Positions 1-7,581 are shown, counted from the first letter of the stretch. The stretch: 64,000 nucleotides of DNA from Pandoraea pnomenusa (GCF_000767615.3 NZ_CP009553.3:1054001-1118000), one strand, 5' to 3'. Translations and numbers: made by a program. The notes: generated by a model from the letters alone, not told the origin.

Positions 1-99
1 AGCGCAGCCACGAAGTCCAGCGCATCTGATCATTGAATTCATCTCGACTAACCGCATCAGGCAGATCTCGGCCAGTTGCAGTCACTAGCCCGTCCCGCA

Positions 100-122
100 A
101 AACTTCCGCTTAAACGAAGCGG
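100..122 (-). terminator. Possible intrinsic terminator downstream of the Rrf2 gene
   Basis: Read on the minus strand there is a perfect stem CCGCTT / AAGCGG with a 5-nt loop, followed by a short T-rich stretch (AAGTTTT). It lies about 75 nt past the stop of the Rrf2 gene. In the rest of the first 195 bases I see no gene that I can support. Confidence 0.4.
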
Positions 123-195
123 CGGGTTCGCATTCCAATCCTGCCAATTGCCCAGGTCTGCATCGTGGAACCAGACGGGCCGCATACGGCGACCG

Positions 196-648
196 CTATT
201 TATTCCCTGCGCGAGACGATTTCGACCGCAACGCCGAAGTTTCAACCTCTCCAGCAAGCATCGCAATGGTGACCGTCCCGAACTTTTTCAGCAGGACAGC
301 CTCGGCTTCGAGAAGCGTCGCCGAAAGATGGGCATTCACAGCTTGTTCGACAAGACATTCCGGATGATCCTCCGAAACAAGATGCGAGAAAAGCGAAGGT
401 TCGCCGACCGCACGGTAGACGTCCAGTAGCGTGATGTTTTCGAGGGATTCGGCCAGCACCCAACCGCCTCCGTGCCCTTTCTCCGAAGTGACGTATCCAA
501 TATCGCGCAGGCCGCTGAACAAGCGCCTCACGACGACGGCGTTCGTGCACAGCATTTCACCGAGCGCTTCGGAGGTGAGCGGACCATCCGCATGCTTCAT
601 GTGAATCAACGCGTGCAAGACGCGAGACATGCGGCTATCGGTCTTCAT
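196..648 (-). CDS. Rrf2 family transcriptional regulator
   Basis: A 150-residue protein with the winged-helix layout of the Rrf2 family: helix-turn-helix around residues 25-50, a Gly-rich wing near 58-62 (GHGGGW) and the family signature TLLDVYRAVGEPSLF near 73-87. It has only two cysteines (34 and 98), so the three-cysteine cluster that holds Fe-S in IscR/NsrR is absent. It may therefore respond through a thiol or another ligand. I chose the ATG at 648; a GTG nine bases upstream is the alternative. It is divergent from a thioredoxin-reductase-like enzyme, and a perfect inverted repeat lies in the 100-bp gap. It is therefore probably the local regulator of that enzyme and of itself; this is inference from layout. 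Confidence 0.88.
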   Translation of the reverse strand: MKTDSRMSRVLHALIHMKHADGPLTSEALGEMLCTNAVVVRRLFSGLRDIGYVTSEKGHGGGWVLAESLENITLLDVYRAVGEPSLFSHLVSEDHPECLVEQAVNAHLSATLLEAEAVLLKKFGTVTIAMLAGEVETSALRSKSSRAGNK

Positions 649-667
649 CGTGGGCACTCATCTCAAG

Positions 668-693
668 AAACTTTTCAAGTTGCGTAAAAGTTT
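668..693. promoter_or_regulatory. Perfect inverted repeat, candidate Rrf2 operator
   Basis: AAACTTTT, ten bases, AAAAGTTT lies in the divergent intergenic region between the Rrf2 gene and the flavoenzyme. It overlaps a plausible promoter for the plus-strand gene: TTGCGT near 680 and TATCAT near 704, 18 nt apart. Position and symmetry suggest the operator; no binding data are implied. Confidence 0.5.
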
Positions 694-749
694 AACATGG
701 CGCTATCATGCAACTCTCAATGTTGCGTGATGATCTGGAGAGGGAACGT

Positions 750-1655
750 ATGGACGAGCACTACGATGTCATCGTGATCGGCGGCAGCTTCGCCGGTCTT
801 TCCGCCGCAATGCAGCTGGCGCGCGCGCGACGGCGTGTGCTTGTGCTCGATAGCAGAACGCCACGCAATCGATTCGCATCGCACGCTCATGGTTTTCTCG
901 GGCAGGATGGCAAGGCGCCCGGCGAGATCATCCATGAGGCGACGGCGCAACTCTCGGCGTATCCGACGGCGCACTTCGCGACAGGCGAAGCACGCACGGC
1001 GGAGCGTGTTGACGATGGCTTCATCGTCACGCAAAGCAGTGGGAGCATCGCAAGCGCGGATCGATTGATCCTTGCGACGGGCGTTCGAGACGAACTGCCC
1101 TCTCTCCCCGGCCTGGATGAACGATGGGGTATCAGCGTGCTGCATTGTCCGTATTGTCACGGTTACGAAGTCGCGGACAAACGGCTCGGCGTCCTGGCGA
1201 CGCATTCATTATCGATTCATCAGGCGATGCTCGTTCCCGACTGGGGGCCGACAACCTGGTTTTCGCAAGGCATCGTCGAGCCGTCGCCCGAAGAGACTGC
1301 GTTGCTCGAAGCCCGCAATGTGCGAATCGAACGGACGCCGGTCGTGGAAGTGCTTGGCGACGTACCCGGCATGACAGGATTGCGTCTCGCCGACGGCCGC
1401 GCCATCGACATCGATGCACTGTTTGTGGGGCCGCGCACCCAGATGGCAAGTCCGCTCGCAAAGCAGCTCGGATGCGAGTTCGACGAAGGTCCGATAGGTC
1501 CCGTTATCCGCGTGGACGACTGGAAGCAGACCACCGTTCCGGGAGTGTTTGCCGCTGGCGATGCGGCGAGCGCATGGTCCAACGCGACGTTCGCCTCGGC
1601 CGCCGGCGTTGCAGCGGGCGTCGCGGCACATCGCTCGCTCATTTTTGGCTTGTAA
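750..1655 (+). CDS. NAD(P)/FAD-dependent oxidoreductase, thioredoxin-reductase-like
   Basis: A 301-residue flavoprotein. The N-terminal FAD-binding Rossmann motif is at residues 10-20 (IGGSFAGLSAA), a CPYC redox-active disulfide at 133-136 and the C-terminal FAD motif FAAGDA at 267-272. This is the low-molecular-weight thioredoxin reductase fold. The central NAD(P) loop is degenerate, as in the subgroup usually annotated simply as NAD(P)/FAD-dependent oxidoreductase. The electron acceptor cannot be read from sequence. I chose the ATG at 750 because it follows a good ribosome site (GGAGAGGG) and begins directly at the FAD fold. It is divergent from an Rrf2 regulator, a common pairing for redox or stress-responsive enzymes. 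Confidence 0.88.
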   Translation: MDEHYDVIVIGGSFAGLSAAMQLARARRRVLVLDSRTPRNRFASHAHGFLGQDGKAPGEIIHEATAQLSAYPTAHFATGEARTAERVDDGFIVTQSSGSIASADRLILATGVRDELPSLPGLDERWGISVLHCPYCHGYEVADKRLGVLATHSLSIHQAMLVPDWGPTTWFSQGIVEPSPEETALLEARNVRIERTPVVEVLGDVPGMTGLRLADGRAIDIDALFVGPRTQMASPLAKQLGCEFDEGPIGPVIRVDDWKQTTVPGVFAAGDAASAWSNATFASAAGVAAGVAAHRSLIFGL

Positions 1656-1993
1656 TCGATCGTGGAAGTGGCCGCGCCCTGGCAGCGGGCGCTAACGCGT
1701 CGAGTGCATCAACCGCCTATCCGCGGGGCTCGCAGTCGTCCGAGGTGGCCACGGGGCGGTCCGGTCGATCATTCGTGCGCCTTGGCTCTTCCCACGAGCA
1801 GGTAAAGGCCATTGAGGCCGGAAGCCGAACGGCTACTTCACAGGCGAGAATCGCCATTCAACCGGCCGTGTGTCAAGTGACTCGGCTGGGTCGGAAATGG
1901 GCTCTCGTGACCGGCCGCAATCGGCCAAACTCGGACATTGGTGGTGGTCATGGGACCGGCCGCACGCCGATCAGAACCAGTCGCTCAACCTGT
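1656..1993. other. Intergenic region with one copy of a dispersed repeat
   Basis: There are 338 bases between two converging genes with no credible coding sequence. The right half contains the 53-bp repeat copy listed separately and GC-rich dyads (CCGGCCG). No clear intrinsic terminator with a T-run is visible. Confidence 0.5.
1889..1941 (+). repeat. 53-bp repeat, copy A, left of the beta-lactamase operon
   Basis: This matches 6392-6444 at 47 of 53 positions in the same orientation, beginning GGTCGG and ending CATTGG, with core GCTCTCGTGACCGGC then GCAATCGGCCAAA. The two copies enclose the four-gene bla operon. I do not recognise a named repeat family. Confidence 0.75.
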
Positions 1994-3187
1994 TCACTCG
2001 ATTCGAGATTGAGGGTGTTCGGCGTCAGGTTGATTCCGCTCGTTGTACTCGCTATTAGGTCGAGATCTTCTCGGAATCAGCCACCGGCGCACAATGCGAC
2101 TCGACGGTTCAGCGTACATTCGCGCGATGGATACGCTCAGGCAGGCAGAAAGCAACAGATAACCGACCAGAACCGCCAGTTTCTCGTCGCCCGTCACGCC
2201 GGAAGGCGGGAAAATCGTCCGCAACAGGCCCAGCACGATAAGGTGAAACAGATAGAGTTCATAGCTAAGCCTTCCGAACCCTTCTAGCACAGTGGACGCA
2301 CGCGTGCTTCGTACTATTGATCCGTCCGGGCGATCATTTGCGGCCAGCAGCAAAACCGCAGTGCCGAAGGCAATTGCCGTGACACCGAACACGTTGCTTT
2401 CGTGGATCGGCCAGGCCAGATAAACGAACGTCATGGCCACCGCCGTCGGCCACGCCAACATGCTCCACGCGCGGCCACGCCACACGGCGCGCCTCGCGAG
2501 CAGCGCCGCGCAACAGCCGGTGGCGATTGCGTCGAAGCAGGCGAAATACGCGTAGAGATAACCACCCTCGTCACCTTGATGCAGGAAACGGTAAGCCGGA
2601 CCGACGACGATGCACGCGAGCCAGAAAGCAACGAGCTGCCCCTCCCTGCGAAACGCGAGACAAAGCAGAGGAAACGAGAGGTAAAACACCTCCTCGACGG
2701 AAAGCGACCACAACACGCCGAGCGCATAGTTGGTCCAACCGTGCGTGCTGATCAACACGTTCATCCAGAACGTCAACGAAGCCAGATTTACTAGCCAAAA
2801 CGAAACTGGTGTCCCGGCCGGCGAGTGGTTCTGGAAGACGGCGATGCCGGCTAGCGCCAGCGCATTGACGACGGCCAATAGCAGCAACAGGCACGGAACG
2901 ATGCGCGCAATGCGTAAGCCGTAAAACGCCCGGACATCGACCTGGCCGAGTTCGGACCAGCGACGAATTGCGTTGCTCGTGATCAGATAGCCCGAAATCA
3001 CGAAAAACATCGTGACCCCGTAGTTGCCGTTTCTCACAACGGCCCGAACCGCCTCCCAGCCGAATACGCGCGACAGAAAAGTGTCGTTCAGCCGATAGGC
3101 GATATTGAAGTGGTGAAACAGCACGAGCAGGATCGAGATGCCACGGAGGAAATCGATCTTCCGGTTTCGCGTGGTGACGTCGGTCAT
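1994..3187 (-). CDS. Acyltransferase 3 family membrane protein (OafA/OatA type)
   Basis: About 397 residues, very hydrophobic, with around ten membrane segments. The acyltransferase-3 hallmark DFLRGISILLVLFHHF near the N-terminus includes the conserved His pair. The family transfers acyl groups, usually acetyl, onto envelope sugars: O-antigen, exopolysaccharide or peptidoglycan. There is no C-terminal SGNH domain, so it is the membrane half only. The start at 3187 is favoured over one six codons upstream, because its ATG overlaps the beta-lactamase stop in an ATGA arrangement, implying translational coupling. Being last in a BlaI / receptor / beta-lactamase operon suggests expression during cell-wall stress. 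The acyl acceptor is unknown. Confidence 0.88.
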   Translation of the reverse strand: MTDVTTRNRKIDFLRGISILLVLFHHFNIAYRLNDTFLSRVFGWEAVRAVVRNGNYGVTMFFVISGYLITSNAIRRWSELGQVDVRAFYGLRIARIVPCLLLLLAVVNALALAGIAVFQNHSPAGTPVSFWLVNLASLTFWMNVLISTHGWTNYALGVLWSLSVEEVFYLSFPLLCLAFRREGQLVAFWLACIVVGPAYRFLHQGDEGGYLYAYFACFDAIATGCCAALLARRAVWRGRAWSMLAWPTAVAMTFVYLAWPIHESNVFGVTAIAFGTAVLLLAANDRPDGSIVRSTRASTVLEGFGRLSYELYLFHLIVLGLLRTIFPPSGVTGDEKLAVLVGYLLLSACLSVSIARMYAEPSSRIVRRWLIPRRSRPNSEYNERNQPDAEHPQSRIE

Positions 3188-4056
3188 GCCGCGCTCGTGG
3201 CCCACTGCACGAACGCCGTGCCCGCTTCGCGCAAAACGGCCTCACGCGCGTCCATGCTGACGCCCGGCGCATCGTAGTAGACAGCAACGAGCAACGGCGC
3301 GCGCCCAGGCGGGCGCACGAGCGCGTAGTCGTTGGTTTCGCTCTCGACGCTGGTACCGGGCCGGTCGGCCGCCTGCCAGCCGGCCGGCAACACGGCGCGA
3401 ATCCGGTTAAGCCCCGGCTTGCAGTCGGTCATTCCGCGTTCCAGTTGTGCGCGAGAGCTGGCGCTCAGAGCATCACCGAGCAGAAGGTGTTGCGCCGTGG
3501 TGATGATGGCCTTCGGCGTCGTGGTGTCGAGCACACCGCGATAACGGTTCGACTCCGGCTCATAGCGGTCCGAGCGCGTGACCGGATCGCCAAGTCCACG
3601 AACGAACCGGGTCAATGCCGCGGGACCACCGGCGCTGCGCATTAGCAAGATCGCGGCCGTGTTGTCGCTCTCCACCAGGGTCGCCTGGCAGAGTGCGTCG
3701 ATCGACAACGCACCACGCGCGACGTTGGCCTTGGTCACGGGTGACGTGAAAATAAGGTCCTTTTCCGTGTAGTGAACGAGTCGATCGAGTCGCTCCGCGC
3801 CGCTATCGACGCGTGACAGTATCTGCGCTGCGAGCAATCCCTTGAACGTGCTGCACATCAAGAAGCGTTCGTCGGCGCGGTGGCTCAATGTGCGGCCCGA
3901 GCCTGTATCGATCGCAAACACGCCGAGGCGGCCGCCATGGCGACGCTCGATATCGGAGAACGGTGAATCGGCTGCACGCAATGCGGGAGCCACGCCCATG
4001 CCGGCGAGCAGCGGCAATCCAATCAACAGCTTTCGACGCGTGATCGAGTGAGTCAA
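3184..4056 (-). CDS. Class A beta-lactamase-like serine hydrolase with altered KTG box
   Basis: A 290-residue member of the class A serine beta-lactamases. A twin-arginine-type signal (TRRKLLIG) precedes a hydrophobic stretch and a probable AxA cleavage site near residue 28. Active-site motifs are present: STFK with the nucleophilic Ser, preceded by Cys as in several carbapenemases; SDN; and the omega-loop EPESN with the general-base Glu. The third box, normally KTG, reads RPG: the KTG Lys is Arg and the Thr is Pro (codons CGG CCC GGT). This should affect carboxylate recognition, so activity is uncertain. No ATG fits; translation probably starts at the TTG at 4056. It is third in the operon, 50 nt after the receptor gene. 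Confidence 0.85.
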   Translation of the reverse strand: MTHSITRRKLLIGLPLLAGMGVAPALRAADSPFSDIERRHGGRLGVFAIDTGSGRTLSHRADERFLMCSTFKGLLAAQILSRVDSGAERLDRLVHYTEKDLIFTSPVTKANVARGALSIDALCQATLVESDNTAAILLMRSAGGPAALTRFVRGLGDPVTRSDRYEPESNRYRGVLDTTTPKAIITTAQHLLLGDALSASSRAQLERGMTDCKPGLNRIRAVLPAGWQAADRPGTSVESETNDYALVRPPGRAPLLVAVYYDAPGVSMDAREAVLREAGTAFVQWATSAA

Positions 4057-4106
4057 GGTTAGGTCCAGTTAGTCAGAGTGAGGAAACGCGGTTAGCGCGA
4101 CGAACG

Positions 4107-5864
4107 TCAAGCCAGCTTGTGGGCGAGCAGGAGGCGACGGATGTTGATCGCGTCGCGCGCAGGGAACGCAGCCGGCCCGGCGTCCAGAAACACCATCGTG
4201 ACGCTGTCCCGAACCGAGCGCAGCCGCATGATCAGGCAACGTCCGGCCGCGTCGGTAAAGCCGGTCTTCGATAACGCGATGTCCCAGCCTTTTTGCCCAA
4301 CGAGTGGATTCGTGTTCTGGTACTCGACGAGCTTGCCGTCGATCGGGACGACGCTGCGGGGGGCAGTCGTGGCACGCACGATGGCCGGATAGCGGGCCGC
4401 CGCGTTCACCATGACCGAGACGTCGCTTGCCGTCGACGTGTTGAGCGGCGAGAGGCCGGTCGGCTCACTGATCGTCGTGTGCTTCAGCCCGAGCGCCGCG
4501 ATCTTGGCGCGCATCGCGGCCTGGAATGCCGGGAAGCCGCCAGGATAGCCATGCGCCAGCGCATACGCGGCGCTGTTGTTCGACGACATCAGCGCGAGTT
4601 GCAACACTGCGTAAAGCGGCAGGCTCGTGCCGACTGGCAATCCTGTGCGGCTGGGACGCACCGCCTCGGCGTTGCCGGCGTCGATACGAATGATCCGATT
4701 CATGTCGGGCCGTGCGTCGAGCACGACCATTGCCGTCATCAATTTAGTCAACGATGCGATCGGCACGATATCGTCGGGTCGCTTTTGGAACAGGACCTGA
4801 CCGGAGTTGTCGTCGATCACCACGACGTGGTTCGATGCGAGCAACCCGACTGGCACGATGCCCGCCTCGTGTTGCGACACGGGCGCGTGCCACAGTGTCT
4901 GCGCCGTCACGCACAACGCGACGAAGCCGGCTGTGATAGCCGCGTACGCGACCCAATGCGGCGAGGACGGGACGGGGTGGCAGAGGCGCTTGATGCGATC
5001 CAGCAAGTGGCCACCCCGCGCCGATTGCGCGACTGGCGAGTATCCGGCACTCGTCGATTGAAGAGCGTCCAGCTGCTCAAGCGCAAGCGCCAAACGTCGC
5101 GGGTTTTGAATAAGCGTGCCAGCGATTTGATCAGCGACGTATTCACGCTCAATACGAATTTGTTGCGACAGCCACCACACTGCTGGATGAAAAAAGAGCA
5201 GCGCCTCGATCACGCTTTGCAGCAGGTTGACCAGATAGTCGGCGCGTTTGATATGCGCGATTTCGTGCGCAAGCAACGCTTCGAGCAGATCGGGTGGCAT
5301 GCGCGCCAGCAACGCAGCCGGAACGAGCACCAGCGGTCGCCACCAGCCGATCGTCAGCGGGCTTGCGAGATGCCTTGCCACGCACAGCGTCACCGGACGC
5401 GACAGCCCGCAACGCGCGGCCAGCGCCGACACGTAGGCCTGCCACCGGGTATCCGGCCAATCGGGAAACGTGTGGCCGATCCGACGAACCCACAGCAAGC
5501 CGGCGGCCAGACGGCACGACATGGCCGCGACACCGATTAGCCATGCCGCAACCAGCCAAGGCAGGACGTTCTCAATCGTAACCACCTCGCGTGTGTGTTC
5601 CGTTGGCACGATCAGAGAATCGGTCGCGCGAAACCAGCCGGATGGCCGCGACGCGGCTTCGATACCCCGGTACACGTCGAGCACTGGTATCGCGAGACAC
5701 AAAAGAAGCGAAAGGCAGAGGAGCGCATAGCGACCTTGCGGGCTGGCGTCACGCATTAGCCGCAACGACAGTGCCGTTACCACGCCGATCAAGGCGCCCT
5801 TCCACGCGAAGTGAATGAGCGCCCATCCCAATACCTGAACAAACGTCCAGGCAAACGGGCTCAT
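4107..5864 (-). CDS. BlaR1-like M56 metallopeptidase fused to a PBP7-type S11 D,D-peptidase sensor
   Basis: A 585-residue membrane receptor. Residues 1-130 hold three membrane segments (about 8-34, 45-64, 99-126). An M56 zinc-protease domain follows, with HEIAH at 200-204 and the third-ligand region EREYVAD near 239-245. A last membrane segment lies at about 303-325. BlaR1/MecR1 proteins then carry a class D-like penicillin-binding sensor. Here residues 345-585 instead match the S11 D-alanyl-D-alanine endopeptidase family (PBP7/PbpG): SLTK at 371-374, SNN at 428-430, TYPGG-like YPGGFPAF at 440-447, and SKTGF at 532-536. It follows blaI with an ATGA overlap. Inferred role: sense beta-lactam or wall status in the periplasm and trigger BlaI cleavage. 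Confidence 0.88.
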   Translation of the reverse strand: MSPFAWTFVQVLGWALIHFAWKGALIGVVTALSLRLMRDASPQGRYALLCLSLLLCLAIPVLDVYRGIEAASRPSGWFRATDSLIVPTEHTREVVTIENVLPWLVAAWLIGVAAMSCRLAAGLLWVRRIGHTFPDWPDTRWQAYVSALAARCGLSRPVTLCVARHLASPLTIGWWRPLVLVPAALLARMPPDLLEALLAHEIAHIKRADYLVNLLQSVIEALLFFHPAVWWLSQQIRIEREYVADQIAGTLIQNPRRLALALEQLDALQSTSAGYSPVAQSARGGHLLDRIKRLCHPVPSSPHWVAYAAITAGFVALCVTAQTLWHAPVSQHEAGIVPVGLLASNHVVVIDDNSGQVLFQKRPDDIVPIASLTKLMTAMVVLDARPDMNRIIRIDAGNAEAVRPSRTGLPVGTSLPLYAVLQLALMSSNNSAAYALAHGYPGGFPAFQAAMRAKIAALGLKHTTISEPTGLSPLNTSTASDVSVMVNAAARYPAIVRATTAPRSVVPIDGKLVEYQNTNPLVGQKGWDIALSKTGFTDAAGRCLIMRLRSVRDSVTMVFLDAGPAAFPARDAINIRRLLLAHKLA

Positions 5865-6244
5865 CGCTCATCTCCATGGAGAAACTTGCGAATTTCCTCC
5901 CGTTCCTCCTGACTAACGTGCTTGCGCAAAGCGGCCATGACGAGTGCCTTGCCCGAACCCGAGAACGCCTTGTGAATCAGTTCCTTCAGCAGGCTGGTTT
6001 GCAGCATGTTCTGGCTTTGCGCGGGCGCGTAGATGTGGGAACGCTCGCTTTCGTCGCGCGTAAGCAGCCCCTTCGCATGCATGACCTGCATCTGGCGCAA
6101 TACGCTGGCATAGGTAACGTCCGCACGTTCCTCATGCATGGCCTGATGGACCTGCTTGACGGTGGCGGGGCCGATTGGCCATAGAACCCGCAGGAGTTCG
6201 AGTTCAGCCGCAGTCGGCCTGTTCGCGGGAGTAGCTTTGGTCAT
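5861..6244 (-). CDS. blaI: BlaI/MecI/CopY family transcriptional repressor
   Basis: A 127-residue winged-helix repressor. The N-terminal DNA-binding domain (residues 8-75, with TAAELELLRVLWPIGPATVK and the recognition region TYASVLRQMQVM) is followed by a helical dimerisation tail. In staphylococci and bacilli such repressors are inactivated by cleavage initiated by the BlaR1/MecR1 receptor. I chose the ATG at 6244, which follows a GAAGGTG ribosome site and matches family length; an upstream in-frame start at 6328 would add 28 residues that do not look like the family. It is the first gene of the operon and its stop overlaps the receptor start as ATGA, so the two are stoichiometrically coupled. 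Confidence 0.88.
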   Translation of the reverse strand: MTKATPANRPTAAELELLRVLWPIGPATVKQVHQAMHEERADVTYASVLRQMQVMHAKGLLTRDESERSHIYAPAQSQNMLQTSLLKELIHKAFSGSGKALVMAALRKHVSQEEREEIRKFLHGDER

Positions 6245-6276
6245 GACGGCACCTTCGTGCAAAGACGGGATGACGT

Positions 6277-6312
6277 AGAGTAGTTTGTCTAGACCTGATT
6301 GTCTATATTGAC
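6277..6312 (-). promoter_or_regulatory. Candidate promoter/operator of the blaI operon
   Basis: On the minus strand, TAGACA (6305-6300) and TACTCT (about 6282-6277) are 17 nt apart. The interval contains the perfect palindrome GTCTAGAC (6287-6294). On the plus strand TTGTCTA occurs twice, at 6285-6291 and 6299-6305, 14 bp apart. BlaI-type repressors bind dyads overlapping their own promoter, so this is the natural candidate, but it does not match the staphylococcal operator. Confidence 0.4.
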
Positions 6313-6391
6313 GTGGTCGTGTCCTCACTGCCGGCGTCTGTTCATGGCTTCCCTTGAGTCATACGAGTCGCGCTCTTAACCGACGCTTCAG

Positions 6392-6444
6392 GGTCGGCAA
6401 CGGGCTCTCGTGACCGGCAGCAATCGGCCAAATTCTGCCATTGG
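6392..6444 (+). repeat. 53-bp repeat, copy B, right of the beta-lactamase operon
   Basis: Direct repeat of 1889-1941 with 47 of 53 identical bases and the same orientation. The pair brackets the bla operon together with its promoter. A weaker relative lies near 7478-7512. Confidence 0.75.
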
Positions 6445-6562
6445 ACCAAGACTCGATGCGCGCGTTTGAGCGACGCTTGATGCCTGAACTCCAGCCATTC
6501 TTCCATCGATTCCTCTACCTGTTGACCGAGCTCCGAGAGCTTGATAGGATGGAACCACTTTC

Positions 6563-6600
6563 AAAACGCTCTCCCGGTTCGCCGGGAGGGCGTTTCGTTT
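6563..6600 (+). terminator. Strong stem-loop with T-rich tail
   Basis: AAACGC-CTCCCGG pairs with CCGGGAG-GCGTTT around a TTCG-type loop, followed by CGTTTTGG. It looks like an intrinsic terminator. No gene ends just upstream on the plus strand, so it may be the remnant of a lost gene. It lies 30 bp before the hydrolase start. Confidence 0.55.
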
Positions 6601-6630
6601 TGGTTCCCTTAATCACGATGGAACCTTGGA

Positions 6631-7428
6631 ATGAAAGTACCCGTTGAAATCCGCCCTGGATCTGAAGCAATCCTCGGATATGTGCAGTATGGCAATGGCC
6701 CCGTTCGTGTGCTGGTCATGCATGACTGGCTGGGCGATCACTCCAGCTACGATGCAGTCATGCCCTGGCTTGATGGCCACGCGTTCACGTATGTCTTTGT
6801 CGATTTGCGTGGCTACGGACAGTCCATTGAATTGGCCGGTGAATACACGGTAGAAGAGATCGCCGCCGATTGCCTCACGCTTGCGGACCACCTCGGTTGG
6901 GAGTACTTCCACGTAGTTGGTCACTCGATGACCGGGATGATTACGCAACGCGTCGCTGCAGACGCTCCGTCTCGCATCACGAGCGCGATCGCCGTATGTC
7001 CCGTTTCTGCCGCTGGTAATCGGTTGAGTCCGGACGCCCGCGCTTTCTTTGGCAGCACGATAGAAAGCGATGAGGCCCTTCGGCGACTGTTCAAATTCGT
7101 CACCGGCGGCCTTTCCGATGCGTGGGCGGATCGCAAAGTGCGACAAAGCCGCGACACAGTCTCCTCGGTCTGCCGGACGAGATACCTTGAAATGCTGATC
7201 ACGGCCGACTTCGTCGATGACATTCGGGGGCTTGAAACGCCCTTTTTGGTGATTGTCGGTGACAGGGACCCCGGACTCGATCCGGAAGCAATGAAACGAA
7301 CCTTCCTCGCGTGGCATCCGAACGCGGAACTGCACGTTATCCCCAACTGCGGTCACTACCCAATGCAGGAGTGCCCGCCTTATTTCGCGACCACCATCGA
7401 GGGCTTCCTGAAACGCAAATTCCTTTGA
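6631..7428 (+). CDS. Alpha/beta hydrolase
   Basis: A 265-residue alpha/beta-hydrolase. The oxyanion/turn region HDWLGDHSSY is near residues 31-40, the nucleophile elbow GHSMTG at 97-102 makes Ser99 the nucleophile, the acid is in VGDRDPG and the catalytic His in NCGHYPMQE near the C-terminus. No signal peptide is present, so it should be cytoplasmic. The sequence resembles the group containing esterases, lactonases and haloperoxidase-like enzymes; substrate cannot be assigned. It stands alone, preceded by a terminator hairpin and followed by a repeat-containing gap. Confidence 0.85.
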   Translation: MKVPVEIRPGSEAILGYVQYGNGPVRVLVMHDWLGDHSSYDAVMPWLDGHAFTYVFVDLRGYGQSIELAGEYTVEEIAADCLTLADHLGWEYFHVVGHSMTGMITQRVAADAPSRITSAIAVCPVSAAGNRLSPDARAFFGSTIESDEALRRLFKFVTGGLSDAWADRKVRQSRDTVSSVCRTRYLEMLITADFVDDIRGLETPFLVIVGDRDPGLDPEAMKRTFLAWHPNAELHVIPNCGHYPMQECPPYFATTIEGFLKRKFL

Positions 7429-7477
7429 GCTGATTGGCTGAAGGAAAACTGAAAGCGGACATATTCGAGCACCGGCT

Positions 7478-7512
7478 CGGATTGTCCGCAATGGGTCGGA
7501 AGCAGTCATCCG
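7478..7512. repeat. Diverged relative of the intergenic repeat
   Basis: ATTGTCCGCAATGGGTCGGAAGCAG is followed by TCATCC. It shares the GTCCG, GCAAT and GGTCGG blocks of the two 53-bp copies in rearranged order. It may be a degenerate member of the same family; similarity is weak. Confidence 0.3.
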
Positions 7513-7581
7513 TGACGAGCATTTCCCACGGTGATCACTTCCGCAACGGTGCACCAAACGTGCGCCGATTTTTCAAACGTC

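Larger units (their letters stand above)
6245..6630. other. Intergenic region: operator, dispersed repeat and terminator hairpin
   Basis: There are 386 bases without a credible gene between blaI and a divergent hydrolase. From left to right it holds the blaI promoter/operator, the right-hand copy of the 53-bp repeat and a strong hairpin near 6563-6600. A possible 68-codon frame from 6441 runs through the hairpin and has no ribosome site, so I do not call it. Confidence 0.6.

Noticed and set aside
1889..6444. Insertion-sequence or integron boundaries around the bla operon
   Set aside because: The flanking repeats are direct, 53 bp long and diverged; no transposase, integrase, terminal inverted repeats or target duplication is visible.
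6441..6647. A 68-codon plus-strand frame between blaI and the hydrolase
   Set aside because: It reads through the terminator hairpin, has no ribosome site and resembles no protein.
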